Below, piece after piece: positions 1 through 8,121 of a DNA stretch of 63,481 nt. The notes beneath the pieces were generated by a model. That model saw only the letters and a list, made by a program, of their open reading frames with translations. It searched no databases and was not told the DNA's origin. Position numbers and translations under genes: made by a program. Every line of letters starts with the position of its first letter. Positions within the stretch are counted from its first letter, which is position 1. Source of the stretch: Bacillus sp. (in: firmicutes) (GTDB taxonomy: Bacteria > Bacillota > Bacilli > Bacillales > Salisediminibacteriaceae); contig PWLM01000189.1 of NCBI GenBank assembly GCA_003560495.1, positions 1 through 63,481 of the forward strand, in the 5' to 3' direction.

Positions 1-539
1 ATATACGTCGAAGGCATAACATACACGCTGTACTTATCTTCCATGATACCTTCTTCATCCAGGAGCGTATAAAATGGAATTTCAAACTCCTCTACAAACT
101 GTTCAACAGCTTCAATATTTCTTTCTGTATCGGTCATATTTATACCGACCATCTCTACTCCTTCGTCTTGATAATCTTCGTAGAACTTAACAAAATCAGG
201 CATTTCTTCCCGGCACGGGGGACACCAGGTAGCCCACATGTTTACTACCACATAATTTCCCACCAGGTCTTCCAGAGCCAGGCGGCTGTCTCCCTGGAGC
301 TCAGGAAGTTCAAAATCAGCTGCCTTCATACCTGGTTCTGTTCCTGTCTCGTTTATACTTTCATGACTGATCGTATTCTCCGGATCCGCTGCTTCCCGTT
401 CGATCCCGTCCTGTTCAAGGTACGTTTCCAGCGCTTCACTTCCTTCTTCCTCTTCGCTGTACTGATCCTGGATAAAAATAAAAGCACCGATTCCTACGGC
501 CCCTGCCAGTATAATAAAAGATAGTAACTGTTTAATCAT
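1..539 (-). CDS. TlpA/ResA-like membrane-anchored thiol-disulfide oxidoreductase (3' end cut by window)
   Basis: The visible part is about 179 residues from an ATG at 539; the C-terminus lies beyond position 1. Residues 4-22 form one hydrophobic segment, a signal anchor that would place the rest outside the membrane. A linker rich in acidic residues follows, then a thioredoxin-like fold with the redox motif WCPPC near residue 110, preceded by VVVNMWATWC as in AhpC-TSA/TlpA proteins. Family members such as ResA, StoA and TlpA reduce or oxidise disulfides on extracytoplasmic proteins, for example apocytochrome c. Which partner this one serves cannot be told without the upstream and downstream genes. 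Confidence 0.88.
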   Translation of the reverse strand, partial: MIKQLLSFIILAGAVGIGAFIFIQDQYSEEEEGSEALETYLEQDGIEREAADPENTISHESINETGTEPGMKAADFELPELQGDSRLALEDLVGNYVVVNMWATWCPPCREEMPDFVKFYEDYQDEGVEMVGINMTDTERNIEAVEQFVEEFEIPFYTLLDEEGIMEDKYSVYVMPSTY

Positions 540-679
540 TCGATCCCCCGCCTTTCTCGCCCCTATTATACGTCATAAATACTTTCTATACATAACATTG
601 CTGCATTATTCAAAAAATCTCCATACGTGCTGCCCCGGAAAGTTTTTCAAATTCTTTCCCGCTTTTTTAATGTATCTGT

Positions 680-828
680 TACAATATTGATCGTATGTAC
701 TAACATATCAGCCCTGCAGAAGCCGACTGTTATTGTGGAAAGTCAGCCACTCACCGGAATCGGTGAAATTTCCTTACATAGCAACAATAACTTTTTGTAA
801 AGGCTGTATTAAAGAAAGGAAGTTGATT
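680..828 (+). promoter_or_regulatory. Promoter and structured leader of uppP
   Basis: A -10-like TACAAT lies at 680-685; the -35 is weak. The roughly 135-nt leader that follows contains a perfect hairpin, TCACCG-GAAT-CGGTGA at 751-766, nested inside a second pairing of GGAAA (738-742) with TTTCC (769-773). The region ends in the RBS AAAGGAAG just before the ATG at 829. I do not recognise the structure as a known riboswitch class. It has no U-run, so if it regulates it would act on translation or by protein binding. Confidence 0.4.
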
Positions 829-1659
829 ATGTCACTGTTAGAAGCAATTATTTTTGGGATTGTTCAGGGTCTTTCTGAGTTTCTCCCTATTTCCAGCACA
901 GCTCATATAGTAATAACCCAGCTTGTCTTCGGGTATTCTTTCCCGGGACTCGCCTTCGAAATTTTCCTTCACATTGCTTCTGTATTTGCTGTCGTTTTTT
1001 ATTTCTGGAAAGATGTCTGGAACGTTACCGGAGGATTTTTTCGTTTTATATTTAAGCGAAAAAAAGAAGATCGGCTCATGTTTTTCTTTGGGCTATATAT
1101 TTTAATTGCAACTGTTATCACCGGCGGCCTCGGTTATGTATTTTCTGATGCAGTAGGCGATGGGATGAAATCCCCCGCAATTATTGCCGGTGCACTGACC
1201 TTGACGGGATTTGCACTAATATTTATTGAAAGATTCCATAAAACCGGCTCCAGAACTCCGGAAAATATGAATTCATTCGATGCTGTAATTATAGGTCTCG
1301 GTCAGACACTTGCAGTGCTTCCTGGAATATCCCGATCCGGATCGACACTTGTCGTATCACTGCTCCGCGGCCTGGACAGGGAAACAGCTGTCAGGTATTC
1401 CTTTCTTCTTGCCATACCGGTAATACTGGGGTCCACAGTTCTCGGAATTAATGATGTTTCACCTGAAATGATGCATTATATCGGACCGGTAAACCTCATT
1501 GTATCTTTTATAGTGACATTTTTCTTTTCGGTGATAGGCATAGTATGGCTTATTGATTTTCTGAAGAAAAGCAAACTTATTTATTTTGCTGCGTACTGTT
1601 TCGCTCTTGCCGCATTTGTCCTCTTTTATATCGATCCTGCAACTATCATTGATATTTAA
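829..1659 (+). CDS. uppP: Undecaprenyl-diphosphatase UppP (BacA family)
   Basis: 276 residues. The enzyme removes a phosphate from undecaprenyl diphosphate in the cytoplasmic membrane, recycling the lipid carrier of peptidoglycan and teichoic acid synthesis; extra copies give bacitracin tolerance. Both family signatures are present: EFLPISSTAH near residue 20 and PGISRSGST near residue 165, in a protein of about eight hydrophobic segments. I chose the ATG at 829 because AAAGGAAG stands in front of it and it gives the usual family length; an in-frame ATG 96 nt upstream would add a non-hydrophobic extension running through the leader hairpin. The gene stands alone and ends in a bidirectional terminator. 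Confidence 0.96.
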   Translation: MSLLEAIIFGIVQGLSEFLPISSTAHIVITQLVFGYSFPGLAFEIFLHIASVFAVVFYFWKDVWNVTGGFFRFIFKRKKEDRLMFFFGLYILIATVITGGLGYVFSDAVGDGMKSPAIIAGALTLTGFALIFIERFHKTGSRTPENMNSFDAVIIGLGQTLAVLPGISRSGSTLVVSLLRGLDRETAVRYSFLLAIPVILGSTVLGINDVSPEMMHYIGPVNLIVSFIVTFFFSVIGIVWLIDFLKKSKLIYFAAYCFALAAFVLFYIDPATIIDI

Positions 1660-1699
1660 TAACGGGAAATTTTTATTGAAGAAGATAAATCTTTCTACT

Positions 1700-1740
1700 A
1701 CAAAAAACAGGTGCGGCTCTCTGCCGCACCTGTTTTTTGT
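1700..1740. terminator. Bidirectional terminator between uppP and the EIIA gene
   Basis: The arms CAGGTGCGGC and GCCGCACCTG with a 5-nt loop are flanked by A6 on the left and T6 on the right, so the hairpin works for both convergent genes. Confidence 0.93.
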
Positions 1741-1749
1741 ATTACTGAT

Positions 1750-2280
1750 TTACTTGGATGTTACTGTCATAATAACTGTTTCTCCGGCAGATACCGTCTG
1801 GTTTTCCTGCTTATCCATTGATGCTACAGCGTCACCGTTAGTTATTATAACAGGAGTAATAGTGCTTTCTGCTTTTTCATTTACAAGATCCGGATCAAAT
1901 TCGATCAGCTTATCTCCGACTGCCACCTTATCTCCCTGTTCAACAAACGCTTTAAATCCTTCGCCCTGCATATTCACCGTTTCGATCCCGATATGAATAA
2001 GTACTTCCATGCCATTAACTGTTTTAATTCCAACAGCATGTTTTGTTGGGAAAAGCTGCATGATTTCACCATGAACTGGCGCAACAATTGTGCCGTCCGA
2101 TGGTTTAACTGCTACTCCATCTCCCATCATTTTTTCAGCAAACGTCGGGTCGGGCACTTCAGAAAGAGCAACTACTTCTCCATTTGCCGGGCTGTGGAAA
2201 ACATCCTTTCCGTCTGCCTCGGGCATCTCTACTTCTTGTTTCTTTTCTTTCTTATCAAGTCCAAATAATTTTTTTAACAC
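1750..2280 (-). CDS. crr: PTS glucose-type EIIA domain protein (EIIA-Glc/Crr family)
   Basis: 176 residues. A soluble phosphocarrier of the phosphoenolpyruvate sugar phosphotransferase system; it takes phosphate from HPr and passes it to an EIIB domain. The phosphorylated histidine lies in HIGIETV near residue 97, and the partner histidine in APVHGEI near residue 72. The N-terminal 25 residues are a charged linker beginning with a lysine-rich stretch, as in stand-alone Bacillus EIIA proteins of the YpqE type. Translation starts at a GTG (2280) with AAAGGGG about 9 nt upstream. No EIIB or EIIC gene is next to it, so it must work with permeases encoded elsewhere. Confidence 0.93.
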   Translation of the reverse strand: MLKKLFGLDKKEKKQEVEMPEADGKDVFHSPANGEVVALSEVPDPTFAEKMMGDGVAVKPSDGTIVAPVHGEIMQLFPTKHAVGIKTVNGMEVLIHIGIETVNMQGEGFKAFVEQGDKVAVGDKLIEFDPDLVNEKAESTITPVIITNGDAVASMDKQENQTVSAGETVIMTVTSK

Positions 2281-2425
2281 AGGTCATACCCCTTTCTGAA
2301 ATTAAGTGCAATCATTTTAATGTGGCGGTACCGCCGTGAATTATATCAGACCTTCACTGACTGTAAAAGATAATTCCGCCCGATTGTGTACTGTTTTCCT
2401 TTTCCCTCTACTTTCATCTTTAAAA

Positions 2426-3310
2426 CTACTCTCCAGCCAGGGGCAGCTGTTGCAAAATCGGCACTACCGCTTCTGCAACACCGGAATCCTCATTATTCGA
2501 TGTAATATAATCTGCAGCCACTTTCACACTGTGCACAGCATTTCCCATCGCCGCGGAATGTCCGGCAGCTTCAATCATAGACAGGTCATTTTCATTATCT
2601 CCAATAACAAGCGTTTCTTCCATACTGATACCGTAAAAAGAAGCGGCTCTTTTTAACGCTTTTCCTTTTGTGGCTTCCTTGTGAGTAATCTCTATATTTT
2701 CCAGACCGGAAGAGCTCACGTCAACCGGCAGCTTTTGAAGAGCACTTCTAATTTGCCTGCGGACACTTTCAGAAGCAGAAAACGCCAGTACCTTCAGCAG
2801 ACGCGTATCCACCGACTCAATAACGGAATTGTAGCTTGAAGCAAGACGGACGCCTCCTTCAGCAAACCGCTGTTCCGCAAGGCCGAGAGCTTCTTCTTTG
2901 GACATTTCATCATCTGCTGCATGAAGAACGTCAAGCACAAGTTTCAGCGCTTCCTCACGATTTCTCGTATATGCACCAAAATTAGTGTATATTTCAAAGT
3001 AAGCCTGTTTCTTGTCCAGGATATGTGAAATTTTCGTATAGATCTCCTCCGGAATTACTTTTTCGTCAATCAGCTTACCCGATTCACTGCGGAATTCTGC
3101 TCCATTTGCTCCAATGACCGGCATGGAAAGACCGGCTTCCCAAAGAGGGTGGGAGGCTTCTTTATAATCGCGCCCTGTAGCGGCGATAACTTTTATACCC
3201 TGGGCCTGGGCCTGCTTTAAAATTTCTGCGTTTTTTTCAGTTACTTTCCGTTCATTATTTAAAAGCGTTCCATCCATATCTGAAGCTATCATTTTTATCT
3301 CTTTTTTCAC
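2426..3310 (-). CDS. HAD-superfamily sugar phosphatase, Cof type
   Basis: 294 residues from a GTG at 3310, chosen because GGAGAG lies about 8 nt upstream; reading further upstream gives only a low-complexity extension unlike the family. Motif I is DMDGTLL (nucleophile Asp near residue 9), motif II is AATGRD near residue 42, and motif IV is GDNENDLSMI near residue 250. The insert between motifs II and III is the large C2 cap of the Cof/YwpJ/YidA group. Members hydrolyse phosphosugars, pyridoxal phosphate or FMN; the substrate cannot be assigned from sequence. A single gene, divergent from the carotenoid operon. Confidence 0.92.
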   Translation of the reverse strand: MKKEIKMIASDMDGTLLNNERKVTEKNAEILKQAQAQGIKVIAATGRDYKEASHPLWEAGLSMPVIGANGAEFRSESGKLIDEKVIPEEIYTKISHILDKKQAYFEIYTNFGAYTRNREEALKLVLDVLHAADDEMSKEEALGLAEQRFAEGGVRLASSYNSVIESVDTRLLKVLAFSASESVRRQIRSALQKLPVDVSSSGLENIEITHKEATKGKALKRAASFYGISMEETLVIGDNENDLSMIEAAGHSAAMGNAVHSVKVAADYITSNNEDSGVAEAVVPILQQLPLAGE

Positions 3311-3773
3311 GTAACTGCTCTCCTTCTTTACTATTGTTTTGGAAATTATAACGAGGCTGCCTTGAACATAAAAAATGGATAAGAGGAACGTTCTTTCTGT
3401 CTTCAACTGAAAGAGCAGGCAGTGTATCATCCATCGAGACAGAAAGCTGTTTTTCATCCATTTATGGTGCAAAAACTTTGCATGAGTGTCTCTGTTAAAG
3501 CTCCGGGTTGTTTTTTGAAATGCATAAGGCTTCCCTGACACCGGTTTTACGGAAGGAAAAAAGCCTCATGAAAAGCAGAAGTACTTCTTTTTCTTCAGTC
3601 ATCAACAGCGAACTATATAAAATTCTTTTGAAAAGAGGTTGTGAATGTTCATTTTTGTATTTGGAAAACTTCGCTGCTGCTGCATAAGATAAGCAGATTG
3701 AGGGTAATTATTCGTATATCATGTCAGAAACATGCATCCTGTGCAAGCAGGATGAATTTATGGGAGGGTTCTT
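3311..3773. other. Divergent intergenic region before the carotenoid operon
   Basis: 463 nt without a convincing gene. It must hold the promoters of the HAD gene and of cruF. The clearest structure is an inverted repeat, CATCCTG-tgcaag-CAGGATG, at 3735-3754, just upstream of the cruF RBS GGGAGGG; it could be an operator or a translational hairpin. A GGGTAA at about 3702 resembles a sigma-B -10, but no GTTT element stands at the right distance, so I do not call a promoter. Confidence 0.4.
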
Positions 3774-4562
3774 ATGCCTGCTGCATTTGATTTGTATTTG
3801 TATCGATTTTTTATTGTATGGTATGTAATTGGAGTAGTCCTTTTATCTTTTCATCTTGTGCCTCCATGGCTGGAGTGGGCCAACGTTGTTTTTCTTATCA
3901 CCTCAGGTCTCCTGGCAGTAATGTTTTTTTACCGGAGCACCGCCAGAATGATTGGAATATTTATTGTGCTGTTTATTTTTTTTGTATCTATGTTTATGGA
4001 AAGTTTCGGAGTACATACCGGTCTGTTTTTTGGAAACTACAGCTATGAAACAGACTTCGGACCGAAACTTGCGGGAGTACCCGTAACGATCGGGTTTGCA
4101 TGGATAATGGTAATCGCTACATCTCACGTCCTGGCAGCGCCTCTTTTAAACAAACTGCATGTGCTCGGACGGACTCTGTACGCTCTGTACGGAGCATTAA
4201 TTGCCACTTCTCTCGACCTTATTCTCGACCCTTTCGCCTATGAAGTAAAACAGTACTGGGTCTGGCACGATGGAGGTATGTATTATGATATTCCATTCAC
4301 CAATTTTGCCGGATGGTTTGTTTTATCTTTTGTTCTTCATCTATTTTTATCTTTACTTCTTTACCGGAACGGAAGATGGCAGAATACCCGCAGTTTCTTC
4401 TGGCAGAAACGCATGCTTTATTTATACGGAATGATGGCCGGCATGTTTATTATAGTTTCTGTCGTTAACGGGCTTGTACTTGCCCCGGTTCTGTCAATTT
4501 TGACTTTGGCAGTATATTACACTGTTTACCGCCTTCTCAAACGGGAGGTGCAGGTCATATGA
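3774..4562 (+). CDS. cruF: CruF-type carotenoid hydratase (Carot_biosyn / DUF422 membrane protein)
   Basis: 262 residues with about seven hydrophobic segments. It matches the family of cyanobacterial and Deinococcus CruF and haloarchaeal bisanhydrobacterioruberin hydratase, recognisable by MFMESFGVHTG, GNYSY near residue 90, and DLILDPFA near residue 150. These enzymes add water across the terminal double bond of an acyclic carotenoid end, creating the tertiary hydroxyl to which a sugar can be attached. Here the gene opens an operon with an acyltransferase, a glycosyltransferase and a CrtP-like oxidase, which fits hydration followed by glycosylation. Its stop overlaps the next start (ATGA). 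The exact substrate, probably a C30 diapocarotene, is inferred from crtM nearby. Confidence 0.85.
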   Translation: MPAAFDLYLYRFFIVWYVIGVVLLSFHLVPPWLEWANVVFLITSGLLAVMFFYRSTARMIGIFIVLFIFFVSMFMESFGVHTGLFFGNYSYETDFGPKLAGVPVTIGFAWIMVIATSHVLAAPLLNKLHVLGRTLYALYGALIATSLDLILDPFAYEVKQYWVWHDGGMYYDIPFTNFAGWFVLSFVLHLFLSLLLYRNGRWQNTRSFFWQKRMLYLYGMMAGMFIIVSVVNGLVLAPVLSILTLAVYYTVYRLLKREVQVI

Positions 4563-5275
4563 TGAAAGCGGAAAATAACAAAAGCTTTGAAAAGCTGTTC
4601 AGTTTATATAACAATAATCTTTTGAAAAATAAATTTCATGGTATTTACGATTCTACAGAATCGTTTCCCCTGCCTGAAAAAGGGTCCATTATAATTATCA
4701 ATCACAGTTCGTGGTGGGATCCACTTATTTTGTTTTATTTAAACAGCAGTAAGTGGAAAACAAACGGCATTGCCATGATGGACGAAAAAGGATTAAACAG
4801 GTTCCCTTTCTTTAAAAAACTTGGAGCTTTTTCTGTAAAAGCTTCTTCAGCGGCCTCTGTCAAACAGTCTCTTGAATATGCCGCTGAAGAACTGAGGAGC
4901 GGGAGACACATTTTTCTTTTTCCGCAGGGAAGAGAGATGCCTCTGGAGCATCGTCCTCTGACCCTCTCTCCGGGAACGGGGTATTTAAAATACCGGGTGC
5001 CGGAAGCACCTGTAGTCCCTGTAGCTTTTTATCACGGACTTTTTCATCATCAAATGCCTGAATGGTACATTCAGGCAGGGGCCCCTGTACATGGAGCTCC
5101 CTCGTGGGGAAGGAAACGGTGGTCGCAGGCCGCAGAAGAAGCTTTAGAAAAAGAAATGAATTCACTTCGGAATAAAGTTTTGACGAACCAGCCTTTCATT
5201 TCACTCATGCATGGGAGAGAAGGTACAGCAGACAAATTTGAAAAATGGAAAAAGAAATTGGGGGCAGACAATTGA
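4559..5275 (+). CDS. PlsC-like acyltransferase of the carotenoid operon
   Basis: 238 residues. It carries the acyltransferase motifs of the 1-acylglycerol-3-phosphate acyltransferase family: NHSSWWD near residue 50 (the H-x4-D catalytic pair) and FPQGRE near residue 120. The start at 4559 overlaps the cruF stop and has GGGAGGTG upstream, so the two are translationally coupled. In staphyloxanthin synthesis a glycosylated carotenoid is finally esterified with a fatty acid by CrtO, which belongs to another family; PlsC-like proteins occupy this role in carotenoid clusters of Bacillaceae and Planococcaceae. Acylation of the sugar is therefore my inference; an ordinary phospholipid role is less likely given the context. 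Confidence 0.82.
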   Translation: MMKAENNKSFEKLFSLYNNNLLKNKFHGIYDSTESFPLPEKGSIIIINHSSWWDPLILFYLNSSKWKTNGIAMMDEKGLNRFPFFKKLGAFSVKASSAASVKQSLEYAAEELRSGRHIFLFPQGREMPLEHRPLTLSPGTGYLKYRVPEAPVVPVAFYHGLFHHQMPEWYIQAGAPVHGAPSWGRKRWSQAAEEALEKEMNSLRNKVLTNQPFISLMHGREGTADKFEKWKKKLGADN

Positions 5276-6363
5276 TTTATTATATATTTCTGCATCTGCT
5301 GCTTCTCAGCTGGACAATTTTCAACAGTTTTTCCATGCCGCAGCTCGGCAGACGTGCTGAAACGACCCCCTCTGTAGCTGTGCTGGTACCTATGCGTAAC
5401 GAAGAAAATAATGTAGATGGTCTCCTCCATTCGCTTCAGAAGCTTACTTATAAAAATCTGCGCTTCATTATTCTGGATGATGGATCTTCAGACACTACCT
5501 GGGAAAAATTAACCGAGGCATCACAAAAGGACTCCCGTCTCAGCATTCACAAAGGAAGTCCTCTCCCCGAAAATTGGGTAGGGAAAGTACATGCGTGCCA
5601 CCAGCTGTCTCTTCTCGCAGAAGAAGAATTCCTGCTCTTTCTTGACGCAGATGTCCGTGTTTCTCCGGACCTCATTCAGGAAACATTATATCATTTTAAA
5701 GAAAATACCGGCCTGGTAACCGGATTTCCACACATCCCATTAAAAAGTATACTGGGCCACCTTTTAATACCAATGCAGCATTTTCTTGTGTTTTTTCATC
5801 TTCCGGTTCTCCTCTCCAACCTGACCAGCTGGCCTAAAGCTTCAGCAGCTCATGGAGCTTTTATGATGTTCAGAGCAGCTGCCTATCGGAGTATTGGAGG
5901 CCATTTATCAGTAAAAAATTCTCTCGTGGAGGACATTCATATCGCACGCGTCATGAAAACCTCCGGGTGGAGAGTTCGTCTCGTAAACGTTACGGGAAGC
6001 GTTTCCTGCCATATGTACAATACTTCCAGGGAAGTCTGGGAGGGGTTTTCAAAAAACTTTTTCCCGGGTCTCGGCAGAAGCCTTCCGGCAGCGTTTCTAT
6101 TTATCTTTTTTTATACTTTAGTATTTCTTATTCCTGTCCCTGCAGCTGTGACTGGGGCGGTAACTGGAAATTATCTATTTTTTCTTCCTCTAATATTGTC
6201 TATGTTCATTAAGTTGACGATAGACCTGGTAACGAAACAGAAATTCTGGCTCGCCCTATTCTTTCCTCTCTCCGTTACCGCAGCATTTATTATATTAATT
6301 TACTCAATATCCCTCAGCATCACAAAACAGGGATTCACATGGAAAGGAAGAACGTATCAATGA
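5272..6363 (+). CDS. crtQ: Family 2 glycosyltransferase, CrtQ-like (carotenoid glycosylation)
   Basis: 363 residues from a TTG at 5272, which overlaps the preceding stop as TTGA and has GGGGGC about 6 nt upstream; an ATG at 5245 is the alternative but lacks an RBS. An N-terminal hydrophobic segment is followed by a GT-A domain: VPMRNEENN, LDDGSSD near residue 75 and the metal-binding FLDADV near residue 125. The C-terminus has three or four membrane segments. This matches CrtQ, which transfers glucose to 4,4'-diaponeurosporenoate in staphylococci. Here the acceptor could be either a carboxyl group (CrtP route) or the hydroxyl made by CruF. Membrane-bound and cytoplasm-facing. Confidence 0.84.
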   Translation: MIYYIFLHLLLLSWTIFNSFSMPQLGRRAETTPSVAVLVPMRNEENNVDGLLHSLQKLTYKNLRFIILDDGSSDTTWEKLTEASQKDSRLSIHKGSPLPENWVGKVHACHQLSLLAEEEFLLFLDADVRVSPDLIQETLYHFKENTGLVTGFPHIPLKSILGHLLIPMQHFLVFFHLPVLLSNLTSWPKASAAHGAFMMFRAAAYRSIGGHLSVKNSLVEDIHIARVMKTSGWRVRLVNVTGSVSCHMYNTSREVWEGFSKNFFPGLGRSLPAAFLFIFFYTLVFLIPVPAAVTGAVTGNYLFFLPLILSMFIKLTIDLVTKQKFWLALFFPLSVTAAFIILIYSISLSITKQGFTWKGRTYQ

Positions 6364-7829
6364 ATAAAAAAGCAGTTGTTATCGGGGCGGGTCTTGGAGG
6401 CCTGTCTGCCGCAATCAGCCTTCAGCATCGTGGTTTTCAAGTGACCGTCATCGAAAAAAACTTCCATTCCGGTGGAAAACTGCATGAAGTACATCTAGGC
6501 TCCGCCGGTTTTGACTTTGGCCCGAACACTATTACAATGCCTCATGTGTTTAATAACGTATTGAAGCAGACAGGCCGAAAACCGGAAGATTATTTCGAGT
6601 TTATTCCACTTCCCCGTCATACGACGAATTCATTTGAAGACGGGAGCTCATTTACTTTTTCTTCCGATAAAGAAGATATGAAACAGGAGCTGCACGCGCT
6701 GGATCCTGCGTCTGCCGATAAGTATGAAGCCTACCAAAAAGAGGTGGAAAAACTTTTCAGACTGGCGGACAAACACTTTTTAAAAAGAACATTCCGAAGC
6801 TGGAAAGATTTTATTTCCCTCCCTCTTGCTAAAGGACTTCTTTCTTCCCGGCCTCTGGAAACGATGGACAGTTTTCATAGAAAATTTTTCAAAGATGAAA
6901 GAATTATTTCTGCGTTTAATCGTTACGCCACTTATATTGGTTCTTCACCTTTCAATTCCCCAGCTACATTCGGTCTGATCGGGCACCTGGAACTAAGCGA
7001 CGGCGTTTACTACACGAAAGGCGGCAATTTCAGGATCGCAGATGGCTTAAAAAGAGCAGCAGCAGAATCGGGAGTGGAATTTATATATGGAGAAGAAGTT
7101 GTTTCTCTGACAGTTCAGAACGGTACTATTTCAGAGGCTGTAACGAACAAGGACAAAGCTGTCCCAGGCGATGTTTTCCTATTGAATGGAGATCTTCTCA
7201 GCCAGTATCCCCGACTTGTGGCCTCAGAACACCGGCCATCGTTTTCCGATAAAAAAGCTGCTTCCGCCGATCCGTCCGTGTCGGCCTATGTGCTGATGGC
7301 TGCTTCAAACAAGCGTCATCCACTTAACCATCACCATGTTTTTTTCAGTCGTAATCCTAAAAAAGAATTTGAAGATATATTTAATAAAGGGGAATACAGC
7401 AGTGATCCTACAGTATATATATGCACTTCCTCCAAAACAGAACCTTCCCGTTCCCCTGACGGCGACAATTTTTTTATACTGGTAAATGCCCCTCCACTTT
7501 CCGACGGAGCTGGAACACATCAGTTTTCCAAAGAAATTATATTCGAAAAACTCCGCAGATTTGGACTGGATCTTTCTGCTTCCATTACTGAATCCGTGGA
7601 AGTTTCTCCGGCAGTTATCGAAAAAAGGTTCAATGCCTACCGCGGAGCACTATACGGCCTGTCTTCAAACAAAAAGAAAAACACTTTCCTTCGTCCTTAT
7701 AACAAAGCAGCCGACCTTCATAACCTTTATTTTTCAGGGGGAAGCACTCATCCGGGAGGCGGCTCTCCCATGGTCACTTTAAGCGGTCAGAACGTGGCCG
7801 AACTGATTATTAAACATCATCTAAACTAA
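6360..7829 (+). CDS. crtP: CrtP-like diapocarotenoid oxidase of the CrtI/CrtN superfamily
   Basis: 489 residues. The start at 6360 overlaps the upstream stop (ATGA) and follows GGAAAGGAAG. An N-terminal FAD dinucleotide-binding motif, GAGLGG, is followed by the CrtN-type FAD-dependent fold. The C-terminal block GALYGLSSNKKKN and GGSTHPGGGSPMVTLSGQ resembles staphylococcal CrtP far more than CrtN. CrtP oxidises the terminal methyl group of 4,4'-diaponeurosporene to an aldehyde or acid. It is the last gene of the plus-strand operon and faces the crtM operon tail to tail. A plain desaturase role cannot be fully excluded, since the two groups share the fold. Confidence 0.83.
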   Translation: MNKKAVVIGAGLGGLSAAISLQHRGFQVTVIEKNFHSGGKLHEVHLGSAGFDFGPNTITMPHVFNNVLKQTGRKPEDYFEFIPLPRHTTNSFEDGSSFTFSSDKEDMKQELHALDPASADKYEAYQKEVEKLFRLADKHFLKRTFRSWKDFISLPLAKGLLSSRPLETMDSFHRKFFKDERIISAFNRYATYIGSSPFNSPATFGLIGHLELSDGVYYTKGGNFRIADGLKRAAAESGVEFIYGEEVVSLTVQNGTISEAVTNKDKAVPGDVFLLNGDLLSQYPRLVASEHRPSFSDKKAASADPSVSAYVLMAASNKRHPLNHHHVFFSRNPKKEFEDIFNKGEYSSDPTVYICTSSKTEPSRSPDGDNFFILVNAPPLSDGAGTHQFSKEIIFEKLRRFGLDLSASITESVEVSPAVIEKRFNAYRGALYGLSSNKKKNTFLRPYNKAADLHNLYFSGGSTHPGGGSPMVTLSGQNVAELIIKHHLN

Positions 7830-7927
7830 GAGGCTTACTCCGCTCAACTTCCTCCCGGAAGAAAGTACAGCCGCAGGCAGCTTTCAAAAACAACATGGAG
7901 CTTTAAAAAAGCCTAAAATAAAAATAA

Positions 7928-7977
7928 GCAGGACAAAAAAGACCCGCTCCCGCAGCTGAGTCTTTTTTGTTCTGCTC
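7928..7977. terminator. Bidirectional terminator between the two convergent carotenoid operons
   Basis: The 17-nt arms AGCAGGACAAAAAAGAC and GTCTTTTTTGTTCTGCT pair with a single G-T wobble around a 16-nt loop. The A6/T6 tracts within the arms allow termination on both strands. The remaining about 140 nt to crtM show nothing further. Confidence 0.85.
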
Positions 7978-8121
7978 GAATACGTATTCACCCTGATTTA
8001 AACAATATGGATATTTTTCCAAATAATCGACATTGTCTTAACACAGCTACCCTAAGGGAAAATTAGTTTCTGCCACGCCTGAAACAAATGGAAATAATCC
8101 GGGTGCCGGCATGGAAAAATT

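Noticed and set aside
680-828. Cobalamin, SAM or c-di-GMP riboswitch before uppP
   Set aside because: The conserved cores of these classes are not present; only a simple nested hairpin can be seen.
2426-3541. Long N-terminal extension of the HAD phosphatase up to 3541
   Set aside because: The extension has no family similarity, and a GTG with good RBS stands exactly where HAD proteins begin.
3690-3720. Sigma-B promoter (GGGTAA) before cruF
   Set aside because: No GTTT-like -35 lies 12-15 nt upstream.
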